Below are positions 28,701 to 36,341 of a DNA stretch of 64,000 nucleotides, piece after piece. Below the pieces are notes generated by a model, which made no database searches, was not told where the DNA came from, and saw nothing but the letters and a program-made list of their open reading frames with translations. This DNA comes from Bdellovibrionales bacterium (GTDB lineage Bacteria > Bdellovibrionota > Bdellovibrionia > Bdellovibrionales > UBA1609). The first letter of the stretch is position 1. Each line of letters begins with the position of its first letter. Location: NCBI GenBank assembly GCA_020628165.1, contig JAHDFM010000015.1, positions 1 to 64,000 on the forward strand, read 5' to 3'. The position numbers were made by a program, and so were the translations under genes.

Positions 28701-31700
28701 TGGAATCAATTGTTAGGTTATCACTGGCATCAGTGCCACCAATTAATGTTTGCCCACCAGATCGCCCTGCTAACAAAGCATACTGAGTGTGATCATCATC
28801 AGTCAGCCCTGGTAATGAGCCGTGATCGATAGAACCCATCAGCTCAATGATAGTCACTTCACGAAGCGCTCCTGCTGAAGAGTCGTAAACTAAAAAGCTA
28901 TCAGCAGTATCAGGAGATGCACTTAAGTCAGTAGTTCCTGTAACGTCTAAAGATAAACTTGCATCTCCGCTAGCAGCACCACCGGTCAACCCGCTATCAG
29001 CGGCAGTTGTCACTCCAGTAATGTCACCACCACTGGATGTAGTCCAAGTTAACACTCCACTTCCGTCAGTTGTTAAGACTTGACCACTAGATCCATCCCC
29101 GTCTGGCAGTTCAAAAATAGTATTTGCTGTGACACTGTCAGGGGATCGAAAACCAATGTAGTTACTTCCGTTCGCCGCAAGTTCACTAAGAACTATAGAG
29201 CCCGCATCACCAGCTGCGGTGCCGTTGGGGCCACTAATGATACGCCCTTCAACATCTAATTTAGCATCAGGAGTCGTGTCACCTATGCCCACACGACCGT
29301 CGTTTTCAATGCGCATCACTTCTGCTTTTGTAGTAGTTCCATTTTGAGTGACATCAAAAGTGATTCTTGAACCTTTGTCGGTTGCATTCCAAATTTCTGA
29401 ACTTCTAAAGCTAATACCAACTTGATTCGCATTACCAGTTCCATCGTAACCAAAACCATCGATGGCCAACATTACATTATTAGCTGTTAAAGCAGTCGGA
29501 GCAGCAGTCGTGCCACGTGAACGAACACCTGAAACGTAAGGGAAACCACCGTCTGTATTGGCTTCAAGACGCATCTGTGCCGTACCACCGTCTTCTCGAA
29601 TATGTAGATTCGTTGAAGGTGTTACGGTACCTATACCAACATTTCCGTCACTGTTAATTCTCATTTTCTCTGAAACAGCACCAGACTGCCTTGTTCCAAA
29701 TGACAAAGCACCTTCTTCAGCTCCCGGTGTTGTATTTGTGAGAATACCTAAAACTTGACCTGAAGCTCGGTAATCTGAGTTTGTATTTTTAGATTCAAAA
29801 ACAATACCGCCACCGGCTGTTGTACTAATAATATCTCGACGAAGAGACATTAACCAAGAGTTAGTGTCTTCCACACTTAACTTCCATGAAGGACTTGCGG
29901 TTCCAATTCCAACATTACCACCAGTTGGGTTTAAAATAATATCACCCTTAGTCGCATCACTCGTTGAATCTAAAGTTAAATCATCACTAGCAGCCGTACC
30001 ACCAAGTAACGTGTTCGTTGCTAAATTTAAATTTGTTGTAGCAGTGTGATTACCTAAATTGTCAGCAGAGCTATCCACTCCACATTCCCATCTAGCGTTG
30101 GTGTTGTCCCACTTGAGAACTTCACCATCAGCACATGCGGTGTTGTTGGGTTGATAAGTAAAGTACTGGCTCGCACCATTGATCAGTTTTCCAACACTCA
30201 TAGTGTTAATTTTTGCATCTGTTACACTGCTATTTGCTAAATCATCTGAACTGATTGTACCGTCAAGTATTTCATCAGTTTCAACAGCACCTGTTGCAAT
30301 ATCATTAGCTAAGATCGTATTTGTTGCGATCTTAGAAGTATCGACAGAGTTGTTTGCTAAATCATCTTTAATGATTGTTCCATCAAGAATCCTTGAATTA
30401 TTGATGGCACCAATAGCAATATCTGCAGTTACTATTGTTCCGTTGTCAATTTTTGCACTCGTCACGGCATCATCTAAAATAGCTGCCGTATCAACCGCAT
30501 CGTCTGCGAGTTCTGAAGCCGTAATGGCATCAGCTGCTATATCGTCAGCTACTAATGTATTTAATGCCACTTTGCTCGAAGTGATCCCGCCATCGCGCAC
30601 TTGTAAATCGTTAGAGCCGTTGATTTCTAAAGTGGTGCCGTCAACCTCTACTTGTAAAGTGACTGTGCCACTTGCGACACCACCACTCAACCCACTTGTT
30701 CCTGAAGTGACAACACTGTCTATATCTCCACTTTCAGCCACACAACTCCAGGCGTACGTTGGCCCCACACTCATTTGCAACTTTTGCGTGGATGTACAAT
30801 TTGGCACGCTATCAGCCGCCATTGCAAAGCCAGCTTCATTACCGAGACTTGCCACAACTAAAGCGTTGGTTGCATTGGTCCATAATTTGATTTGATCGGT
30901 GTCAGTGTTGTACCAGACACTTCCGACATCACCGGCACCCAAAGTTCCTTCATAAGCAATTTCTTGAGCCGAAGTGAATGCACCTAAATTAATTGTGTAC
31001 TGAGGGGAAACGGTAATGTGACCTGTGTTCAATACATTTTGAGAGTTAAAATCTAAGTTATCTGTCCCCGGAGTGCCGTTTAAAGATAAGTTGAGAATAT
31101 TTGTAATTGCATTGTCATCCATATTGATAGTGCCACTCATCGTGCCACCAGCAAGTGGGAGTTTATCACTGGCCTGACTTTGCAAGTCGACCACTTGAGC
31201 ACCATCCCAATATTTTAGTGATGAATCGTCAGTGTTAAACCAAGTTTTACCAGCGTGATCAGCAGGCACGGTGAATGTCCCTATCAACGTGGTTTGTTCC
31301 GCATTAGTGAACACACCTAAGTGTAAAGGGTTCGCAGGGTTCATGGTAATGTAACCCGTCTGCAATAAGTGGTTGCCATTAAAATCGATATCACCAGTCA
31401 TGGTGCCACCAGCTAATGGAAGTTTGCTTGAGTCAGTACCAGATGGCACTACACCGGCAGGCAAGGTGCCTGTTGTGATTTTACTGGCATCAATGCCGGA
31501 AGCTAGATGAGTGTTGGTAATGCCACCTGTAGCCACACTGATGGTTCCAGTAGATGTGATCGGTCCACCCGTTAAGCCACTTCCAGTTGCAACATTTGAA
31601 ACTGTTCCACTGCCAATGTTTTGCGTGGTCGTTCCGTCGAAATATTGAATCGTCGTGGTGTCTGAGTTGTACCAAATGTCACCGGCAACAGGTGCAACTG

Positions 31701-32376
31701 GAGGTGTGGTGTTGTCGAATGTAGGTAAACTTCCTGCGCCACTGGCACCAATTTGTGCGTACTGAGAAGAGGTTCCAGCAAGTAATGCTAATAGTTCTGT
31801 AAAGTTCGCGCCACCATCAAAAACCGTTTCAATGTTTGCTTGTGACACTCCAGCACCGGAAGTATTCACTTGTATGAATTCATCTGAAGTCATGCCACCT
31901 AGAGTGCCTGCGTACATCGCATACGGCACACTTTGCAAAACATGATCTTGTGGTAACGTCACCGCACCCGAGCCTTCATCAAAAGTGATTCTAATTTTTC
32001 GTGTATCACCAGGGTTTGGATCGTATGCTGTTCCAGAAGAACAAGTTAAGCCGGTTAAATTCCCTAAAGAATTATTGATGGCCTGGTCAACGTTTGCAAC
32101 GCCACCGGCACCAGTGTTCGTTCCGTTACCCACGCTTAAATTGAAAATCCCTGCAGAGCCTGACATATTCAAAGTGAAGGTTTCTTCGAGAAGTAAACAC
32201 TCATCCGCTGTTGATAGTAACTGCACCGTAAAGTTTACACTCGCTGCTTCCACAGCCGTGCCATCAGAACGAATCAGTTGTCCTTGCATAAAAAATGAAG
32301 GTGGCCCTGCAAACGCAGCACCAGCAGGCAACAACAACAGGGTAAGAATAAATATACGTATTAAAATATTTTTCAT
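22771..32376 (-). CDS. giant trimeric tail-fibre-like adhesin with S74 auto-processing chaperone
   Basis: A 3201-residue secreted protein. A signal peptide (1-23) is followed by an N-terminal domain (PPSFFMQGQLIRSDGT.. to LQSVPYAMYAG, about 24-157) typical of Bdellovibrio-group tail-fibre-like proteins. The shaft has many 'GNVGIG.(T/N)P..KLDV' repeats, a DDLANNSVDTSKI-type block near 700-810, and four 'GFR.PD..T....ELPDGDG' modules. The phage-fibre motif GLTDDDHTQYALL occurs twice. A YadA-head-like roll (GSNNTAMGYQ-type repeats) spans about 2425-2665. At the C-terminus is an S74 intramolecular chaperone with SDSRLK: Ser3038 and Lys3043, spaced five as in endosialidases, then a coiled coil (about 3125-3195). 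S74 domains drive trimerisation and then cleave themselves off. The protein fits the mosaic adhesive trimer fibres of Bdellovibrio, here unusually long. Surface attachment is inferred. Confidence 0.9.
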   Translation of the reverse strand: MKNILIRIFILTLLLLPAGAAFAGPPSFFMQGQLIRSDGTAVEAASVNFTVQLLSTADECLLLEETFTLNMSGSAGIFNLSVGNGTNTGAGGVANVDQAINNSLGNLTGLTCSSGTAYDPNPGDTRKIRITFDEGSGAVTLPQDHVLQSVPYAMYAGTLGGMTSDEFIQVNTSGAGVSQANIETVFDGGANFTELLALLAGTSSQYAQIGASGAGSLPTFDNTTPPVAPVAGDIWYNSDTTTIQYFDGTTTQNIGSGTVSNVATGSGLTGGPITSTGTISVATGGITNTHLASGIDASKITTGTLPAGVVPSGTDSSKLPLAGGTMTGDIDFNGNHLLQTGYITMNPANPLHLGVFTNAEQTTLIGTFTVPADHAGKTWFNTDDSSLKYWDGAQVVDLQSQASDKLPLAGGTMSGTINMDDNAITNILNLSLNGTPGTDNLDFNSQNVLNTGHITVSPQYTINLGAFTSAQEIAYEGTLGAGDVGSVWYNTDTDQIKLWTNATNALVVASLGNEAGFAMAADSVPNCTSTQKLQMSVGPTYAWSCVAESGDIDSVVTSGTSGLSGGVASGTVTLQVEVDGTTLEINGSNDLQVRDGGITSSKVALNTLVADDIAADAITASELADDAVDTAAILDDAVTSAKIDNGTIVTADIAIGAINNSRILDGTIIKDDLANNSVDTSKIATNTILANDIATGAVETDEILDGTISSDDLANSSVTDAKINTMSVGKLINGASQYFTYQPNNTACADGEVLKWDNTNARWECGVDSSADNLGNHTATTNLNLATNTLLGGTAASDDLTLDSTSDATKGDIILNPTGGNVGIGTASPSWKLSVEDTNSWLMSLRRDIISTTAGGGIVFESKNTNSDYRASGQVLGILTNTTPGAEEGALSFGTRQSGAVSEKMRINSDGNVGIGTVTPSTNLHIREDGGTAQMRLEANTDGGFPYVSGVRSRGTTAAPTALTANNVMLAIDGFGYDGTGNANQVGISFRSSEIWNATDKGSRITFDVTQNGTTTKAEVMRIENDGRVGIGDTTPDAKLDVEGRIISGPNGTAAGDAGSIVLSELAANGSNYIGFRSPDSVTANTIFELPDGDGSSGQVLTTDGSGVLTWTTSSGGDITGVTTAADSGLTGGAASGDASLSLDVTGTTDLSASPDTADSFLVYDSSAGALREVTIIELMGSIDHGSLPGLTDDDHTQYALLAGRSGGQTLIGGTDASDNLTIDSTSNATKGDIILNSTGGNVGIGITNPTTTLDINADRGATAGIQIRDADDSGNWRLRFRNSSPSGHGLIEMRDVSENKSVEIRAAGSTYFNGGNVGVGTDSPDATFHVLGGDMRLGGAPDSERAFTLYRNTSEVGKLTTGNGGFTIAARNNNDILFQDDTATRMVLEDGGNVGIGTTAPNYQLDVSGVGGGGSLLQLHRDSDLSGSQLSNNIDFAFDDSATEVNRVRIQAIGHNTTLTDDGGELSLQVANPTGTLVEGLRIDSDGNVGLGDSTPDSKLDVEGRLTSGPSGTAAGNGGSIVLKELVANGTNSIGFRAPDAVTADVVFELPDGDGSSGQVLTTDGSGVLTWSTSSGGDITGVTTAADSGLTGGSASGDASLSLDVAGTTDLSASPDAADSFLVYDSSAGALREVTITELMGSIDHGSLSGLTDDDHTQYALLAGRSGGQTLIGGIDASDDLIIDSTSNATKGDILLNPTGGNVGVGSAIPSYKLSVVDITSSSTVPKLWVGRTNVAEGFGVAIDDGGTVLRSVQDETAAEVHSLRNDLQSSASGNHYQAWSFNNTEVMRVSSTGNLGIGTTNPEAQLEVSGVESPTIILDDDQGTSQRWSIGESNGALVFKEETDSSAGDDVVFDITGSVAVGNITPSSKLDIDGDLNLREMTAPSVSAADQGRIYFDATDNKFKVSENGGGYVDLFPTSGVGSGDFLADGTVAMTGNLQLNNQWLSNDGDSEGIRIDNDGNVGVGIASPNNKLVVADNLSNQARIGFVQTSAVRTNFIGLGDADEIIIAADENDEGTASNIQFRVDGSEAVRIDAGGDVFIGTGTLTNASGSEDLSVTGNLEVDGTIYGTLDSSVGITHSLDAAYDDGSSVTVDSTDVIYNLSSTQDFHIQDNGAALFTVLDNGRVGIGVDSSLTHKLHVVSSISALANFERTSGEFSIVDITAGTDTGNSILRFSDQSGDAGQIDFEHNNNSLNFEVNSNVGLTINSSGYTGVGTTNPQTQLHVLASGTPGTPSIDGTTVSVFQRSAAAGNRSRVSVVSGNTGEAQLTFGDTDNALISAITYDNNTNALEIAGNGSLSLPDILISSTSNVGIGNITPNARLHVGGEIRSQPSSGSAGDGGTIQLEELAANGTNYVGFRAPDSIGSDTVWELPASDGTSGQVLQTNGSGVLSWITPGGGGASNLDDLGDVTTNYANDNMLLGSGTGAAVSTGTDNIAVGDDAFTTTSTGSNNSAFGSQALNGGPAAGSNNTAMGYQSLFNINGSSNTAVGSGALFNNSGGHGDHNAALGRNAGFSTAAGAFTASVLVGSSAGEGGSGTNVVSIGRYAGYGSTGSQNITIGEYAGPALSGTENVILGRRAYFTNSGTSTASYNVALGGEVAGDLPIKTGSNNVSLGYRAHYTMTSGANNIALGFQAADNITSGSNNITIGHNINVASATGSNQLNIGNAITGDLSTGDIEIDNEVRWNDSDDSNYVGFVSPATVSSNVIWTLPDADGTSGQVLQTNGSGVLSWADAGGGGGAGFTDGGNTATGNMTLGTDNSFDLDIITNNTSRAKFDSNGKIRIGTGAIPSDTSIYFNATAQNSFLGSAFEFGGTLNSTTNSQYFINVQPTIAPSGTSTRSYSGLVVRPNFSTSNTVTSADYAAIDISQDTSGATAMDEMYGLRVYQRMLNTSSVDNAYSIYVEDPFTNSGTSSIGNDFYGIYIEGTNNVATNDTYALYTQGTAPSRFGGHIGIGDNTPDAYLEIANEITPAAPYIMMSSDDFQDGDVFIVENDGDVGIGDKTPSYKLDVNGNLQVQGSSTTCVLGDGAGATNCTSDSRLKEQVEPIASALDKILDLRGVEFVWNHKSQSPGVKAIGVIAQEVERHFPTTVIKNRDSGYKMVDYAALVAPLIQATKEQQDIIDANKAYCEVNYQELRDRMNKLQNKSEENSRDIASVQSENEKLKKQNQELKRQLEDLSKKHTDLEGDLNKIKTLLNIK
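27270..29070 (-). repeat. large internal duplication in the giant fibre gene
   Basis: Coding segments near 28640-29300 and 27260-27920 encode nearly the same protein (the blocks from DVEGR through SGGDITGVTTAADSGLTGG, GSIDHGSL and LTDDDHTQYALLAGRSGGQT to the following VGIG). Matching bases are offset by 1383, or 461 codons. The DNA differs at many third positions while the protein is conserved, so the duplication is not recent, or has been kept by selection at protein level. Confidence 0.8.
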
Positions 32377-32414
32377 ATTTGTTTTGCAATAAAATAATTA
32401 TTTCGCTGAGATAG

Positions 32415-32441
32415 GGTTCGGTACATATATATAAGTTCTTA
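32415..32441 (-). promoter_or_regulatory. sigma-28 (FliA)-like promoter candidate for the giant fibre
   Basis: On the minus strand TAAG is followed after 15 bases by ACCGAACC. FliA promoters have TAAA, 15 bases and GCCGATAA; the core CCGA and the spacing fit, the rest is weaker. The element ends 39 bases before the ATG. Confidence 0.35.
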
Positions 32442-32566
32442 AGAAATTTAGACAAAAATCTAGTAAATCAAATATATTGTTGTGTCATATTAAGAATCTT
32501 TTTCACTCTGATACAGTAATGGTAAAACGTACCAGTTTAAGACTGAAAATTGCTTCTAACGAATTC

Positions 32567-32593
32567 TTAACTCTACTAAAATCCTGCCGATAA
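32567..32593 (+). promoter_or_regulatory. sigma-28 (FliA)-like promoter candidate for the Ig-like lipoprotein
   Basis: TTAA, 15 bases, then GCCGATAA, which matches all eight bases of the FliA -10 consensus with exact spacing. The element ends only nine bases before the ATG at 32603, so a transcript from here would be nearly leaderless; either that is true or the match is fortuitous. Confidence 0.45.
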
Positions 32594-32602
32594 GACTTCA
32601 GT

Positions 32603-33166
32603 ATGAAAACCCTGCACGCGGTATTATTATTTCTATTTATTTTGCTGTTCACTAGTTGTAACAAAGATGTAACTATCATTGGCAGCAATCGCTCGATCGA
32701 CTGGTTCTCGCCCTTCACTGTTGTGGTGAACAAATCCATTCAGTATGCTGATGGAACTTCGCAAGGGGTTGTTAAATTACAACTCTTCAACCGAAATAAC
32801 GTCACCATCCAAGGACTCAGCTTGTCAGCTGTTCCACAAGCCGGTACGACTTCCTTTGTGAATTGTACGGCCTCTAACTCCATTGGCGAAGTGTACTGTT
32901 ATTTCACTGCTACCACTGCTGGCACAACTACTATTGATTTCACAGACGGTGATCAGAACTTTACCACGGACATTGTTTTTATTGACCCTCCCACTCGTCT
33001 TGACGTGGTGAGAGTTTCTAACACACAAATATTAAAACAAACTGCGGCAGGCTACACGGCCACGACTGGTTTGCGCAAAACTAATTGGCTTAAAGACACT
33101 GCTGGCGGCGCTGAAAATAGTGTCGAAGCTCCCGAGTACAAATTAAACCTCACAGTCTCACCTTAA
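32603..33166 (+). CDS. lipoprotein with bacterial Ig-like (Big-1/invasin-type) domain
   Basis: A 187-residue lipoprotein with the signal MKTLHAVLLFLFILLFTSC (Cys19). Residues about 40-125 resemble a Big-1 domain: YADGTSQGVVKLQLFNRNN, a central strand pair, then YFTATTAGTTTIDFTDGD, comparable to the 'ADGTS..V.V.L.D..G' and 'T.TTAGT.TI.ATDG' ends of invasin/intimin domains. Two Cys (NCTAS, VYCYF) may form a disulfide. It is divergent from the giant fibre gene, with 226 bases between starts, and is followed after about 100 bases by the barrel/coiled-coil gene. A role as an outer-membrane accessory of the surface fibre is possible but not shown. Confidence 0.7.
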   Translation: MKTLHAVLLFLFILLFTSCNKDVTIIGSNRSIDWFSPFTVVVNKSIQYADGTSQGVVKLQLFNRNNVTIQGLSLSAVPQAGTTSFVNCTASNSIGEVYCYFTATTAGTTTIDFTDGDQNFTTDIVFIDPPTRLDVVRVSNTQILKQTAAGYTATTGLRKTNWLKDTAGGAENSVEAPEYKLNLTVSP

Positions 33167-33267
33167 CGTATAACTAAAGTCTAACTTTTAGAGCTAATAG
33201 AAAGACTAGATAAAGCATCTATAATTTGGCAGGCATGCCCCCTATGATAAACTGTAAGTCATACATT

Positions 33268-35046
33268 ATGACTCGGTTTTTACTGATTTGCATCTTAGCA
33301 TTTAGCAACACGATTTCTCTTGCCAATGAGCTCACAGAGCCCGGGCCTAATTCATTGATTCAAGAAACCATTGAGCTCGCACAAGACGACAACAGTGTTT
33401 ACCACAATGCACTGCTAAAGTGGCAAGCAATAGATGGCGCAGACACTTACAAAGTCATTGTCACACGCAAAGATATGCACTTTCGCAAAATTTATTACAC
33501 AAAAACCAACCAATTGGATTACTCCTTGCTCACAAACACTCCCTACACATGGAGAGTGGTGGCACAAAAAAGCTCTAAAGACATCACTAAGATCAGCCCC
33601 TACTACAACCTGACTGTGATGAATCCAAACATCACTAACCTTCCTGACTACTCCACTGACTTTAACGAACTCGGATGGACCAAAGAAACTTATCAAGAGT
33701 CGAATGAGCTTGAACGCGGCCCTGGCGCACTCATCCCTGGTACTTTTTATTTCAATGAAGAGCGTGTTAAGTACCCGGTGACTTTGCGCTGGCAAAAAGT
33801 GGAAGAGGCAGACACTTATGAAATTGAAATAATAAGGCTCTCGTCACATCGGCGTATGTTTTATTATTCGGACACGCACTTTTTTCCGGTGGAGATCTTT
33901 CCAAACGCTGATTACCATTGGCGCGTGATCGCTTACAAAGACAAGCAAAGAATCACCAATTACTCCTACCCGTTTTACCTAAGAGCCGTATACGACCCCA
34001 ACAGAGAAAAAACCGAAGATGCTATTGATTCTTCAGCTCCCCCAGTAGCAACCCAACAAGAAGTCAACCAGCAAATTGACATCGCCAACAAAAACCATGA
34101 GCTCGCCAAACAAAAAATACTTCAAGAGGCTAAAGAGGTCCAAGAACTTGTTAACAGTGATGTTAAAAATGACGGTGATTTAGGTTTAAAGCTAGCTGAC
34201 ATGCAAAACCAAATCAACGACCTCAGAGAGCAACTCAAACTGCAAAACTCCATGTACGAAAATGAACTGCAACGCTTGAGAAACAAACTCAAAGATGCCA
34301 AAATGGAAGTTCACGACATCGAACACTGGCGCAAAGCTTGGTTGAAAGGTGGATTGGGCCTGCGTTTCACACGCTACGATCAAGATATCGCTAACAAATT
34401 CTCAAGTAGCACTGAAGAAAACAGACTCTACCATGCAACCAACGGAGACGTGAGTTTTAACTTAGGAGGGGGTTACTTCTTTAAACCAAAAATTGCTGTT
34501 GAAGGTCAGGTTGTTTATTCCAATGGTTCTTTTTTAGAAGTCACTGATAAGGTTCTGGTGGATTACAGCTGGCTTGAGCTGCACTTGGAAGGTGTTTACC
34601 TCTTTAACCAAAGCGATTTTAACACAAGAGCGGATCATTGGTTTGCAAGAGCCGGAGTGCTTTACCAAACTCTTTCTGTGCTGGCGACCTTTCCTGCCCC
34701 TTCCACAGTTTATGATGTCGTTGACAGTACACATACATTTATTTCAGGGGGTGCTGGTTACACCAAAATTTTAAGCCCGAGGTTTAAAGTATCTGGTTAC
34801 GGTAACCTTTTACTACAGATTTTAAGCTCTACGTCCTCTTATGATTACACTCCTGACCTTGGTTTCGGTCTGAATACTTACGCGAACTTTGAATACTTTC
34901 TCACTCAAAACATTCGCATGGGTCTTGATTGGCAATTTCAGTACATCAATATAAGTTACAGTTTGTCGGACGGAACACAAGACATCGAAGGTGATCAAAA
35001 TCTTGTTCAAAATAAATTAGGTTTGAATTTAAAGTACTTATTTTGA
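33268..35046 (+). CDS. outer-membrane beta-barrel protein with two FN3-like domains and a coiled coil
   Basis: About 592 residues from the ATG at 33268, which opens into a signal peptide (MTRFLLICILAFSNTISLANE). Other starts at 33235 or 33244 are possible because no ribosome site stands out. Two FN3-like repeats are seen: KWQAIDGADTYKVIVTR..YTWRVVAQ (about 50-105) and RWQKVEEADTYEIEIIR..YHWRVIAY (170-225). A coiled coil (about 268-358) leads into alternating amphipathic strands (360-592) ending LNLKYLF, the C-terminal Phe being the usual signal for the outer-membrane assembly machinery. The layout suggests periplasmic FN3 domains and coil attached to a barrel of eight to twelve strands. Its place next to the fibre locus suggests a surface-anchoring job; this is inference. 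Confidence 0.75.
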   Translation: MTRFLLICILAFSNTISLANELTEPGPNSLIQETIELAQDDNSVYHNALLKWQAIDGADTYKVIVTRKDMHFRKIYYTKTNQLDYSLLTNTPYTWRVVAQKSSKDITKISPYYNLTVMNPNITNLPDYSTDFNELGWTKETYQESNELERGPGALIPGTFYFNEERVKYPVTLRWQKVEEADTYEIEIIRLSSHRRMFYYSDTHFFPVEIFPNADYHWRVIAYKDKQRITNYSYPFYLRAVYDPNREKTEDAIDSSAPPVATQQEVNQQIDIANKNHELAKQKILQEAKEVQELVNSDVKNDGDLGLKLADMQNQINDLREQLKLQNSMYENELQRLRNKLKDAKMEVHDIEHWRKAWLKGGLGLRFTRYDQDIANKFSSSTEENRLYHATNGDVSFNLGGGYFFKPKIAVEGQVVYSNGSFLEVTDKVLVDYSWLELHLEGVYLFNQSDFNTRADHWFARAGVLYQTLSVLATFPAPSTVYDVVDSTHTFISGGAGYTKILSPRFKVSGYGNLLLQILSSTSSYDYTPDLGFGLNTYANFEYFLTQNIRMGLDWQFQYINISYSLSDGTQDIEGDQNLVQNKLGLNLKYLF

Positions 35047-35051
35047 GTTAG

Positions 35052-35957
35052 TTATGGCCGGTACCAACAAAGTGGCCTCACTCCAAATGTATAATTATCT
35101 TGTCGGTTGCATGCGCCAACCTTTGCATCTTTAACATCAAAGCTATCGAAAGCACTTTTAGTACAAAGAGCTCCTTGAAAGTAAGTGTCCATTCGGCATT
35201 GTGCTTTTGGATGAGAGTGTAAAGTTTTTTTAACCTCACTAAGATCAGGAGTGTCGTAACTGTAGTCTTCATCGGTATCAGCTTGGGTCAGGCTTTTAAT
35301 AATATACGCAAGCTCCAAAGCGGCAATGGCTGACCTATAGCAGTGAATCTGATCATTCTTGTTTGTGTAATGAACTTCGTCACAAATATCTTTAGCAAGA
35401 GAATCCATTTTTAAATCTTTGGCAAACTCTTGGTTTTCTGTTTCACTATAAAGGCGCCGCATACATTTTGTTGTGGCAAAATAGTCTGCCTGTCCTTCGT
35501 TTGTGACTTTTCTTTTGCCCAATCGTGTTTTTCTAGGCGCACCACCAAGAAAATGCCCAAGCTCATGACAGAAAACAACAGCAAAGCCTGCTTCGGTCAA
35601 ACCTGGCAAACGTGCAAAGCCTCCACTCACTGTAATTGTCCACAAACGTCTGCCTTTACTAGCTACGGCTTTGACCTTATTATCTTCCCAATTAGTTATA
35701 AGTTTAAGCTTAACTCGATTTGACTCAATATCCGGCGCAAACTCATCGTAAATACGCTCAGCAATATTGAAGTACTGTTCTTTAGTGATTCCTTTTTGCG
35801 AGGCTGGTGTGAGCTCTGTGTAGTCAGGTACAATTTTATTCATCTTAGGTAGAAACTCACTACATAAAGTTTGCTTGTGTGGAGGCAACCCGATAAGACC
35901 TTCAGAGAAAACTAACGACAGTACTGCTGCAAATCCTAATAACACTTTACTTTTCAT
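35052..35957 (-). CDS. secreted HELGH zinc metalloprotease
   Basis: A 301-residue secreted protein (signal about 1-23, ribosome site AGGGGAG upstream). The gluzincin motif HELGH is at 131-135 in FAVVFCHELGHFLGGAP, and NEGQADYFA (Glu154, Asp158) probably supplies the third zinc ligand, the spacing seen in M48-like peptidases. Several Cys near the end (AQCRMDTYFQGALC, GACNRQ, PLCWYRP) suggest disulfides. Closely similar predicted metalloproteases with the SGGFAR..HELGH..NEGQADYF pattern are a recurrent family in Bdellovibrio-group genomes. It probably acts in the periplasm or is exported; the substrate is unknown. It converges on the barrel gene with five bases between stops, so no separate terminator is present. 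Confidence 0.8.
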   Translation of the reverse strand: MKSKVLLGFAAVLSLVFSEGLIGLPPHKQTLCSEFLPKMNKIVPDYTELTPASQKGITKEQYFNIAERIYDEFAPDIESNRVKLKLITNWEDNKVKAVASKGRRLWTITVSGGFARLPGLTEAGFAVVFCHELGHFLGGAPRKTRLGKRKVTNEGQADYFATTKCMRRLYSETENQEFAKDLKMDSLAKDICDEVHYTNKNDQIHCYRSAIAALELAYIIKSLTQADTDEDYSYDTPDLSEVKKTLHSHPKAQCRMDTYFQGALCTKSAFDSFDVKDAKVGACNRQDNYTFGVRPLCWYRP

Positions 35958-36341
35958 ACATGCTCCCCTTAAATCAATACAAATAGTAACAATGAATCAC
36001 TGTCGAACCAAATTCTATTTTTTTAAATTATGATAAAAAACCTAACCCAAGTCCTTTATTACTGTCGTTTTGATATAGAGCCTAAAATTGTGCTAACAAT
36101 TGAAAGCACTGACTTCAAATTGGAATTCTAACTATTTTTATTTTTGTCGTAGTTTGTGATAAACCAATTCTCAAATTTTACTTTCATGAATTATTCTTTC
36201 AGATGGTGTTTAAAGTGTATCCATTTCAATTCTAGAATTTAAATAGGTTAAAATGTCTCAATTTATTACGGTATAAATAACTTCTTATCTATTTATTAAT
36301 AAACCTCTGGGCACCTCCGATAAATAAGTAATGGTGGACGC
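35958..36341. other. AT-rich noncoding region between metalloprotease and LamG lipoprotein
   Basis: About 380 bases between divergent genes, with no plausible gene. It contains a half-copy of the TTTGTCT-type dyad (36252-36264) and a FliA-like promoter candidate (36297-36323) for the LamG lipoprotein. Nothing else was recognised. Confidence 0.6.
36297..36323 (+). promoter_or_regulatory. sigma-28 (FliA)-like promoter candidate for the LamG lipoprotein
   Basis: TAAT, 15 bases, then TCCGATAA; seven of eight -10 bases match GCCGATAA. The element ends 18 bases before the TTG start at 36342. Confidence 0.4.

Noticed and set aside
30179..30895. 238-codon open frame on the plus strand opposite the giant fibre
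   Set aside because: It is antisense to low-complexity repeat DNA of the fibre gene, lacks a ribosome site and reads as Ser/Ala/Val-rich shadow sequence.
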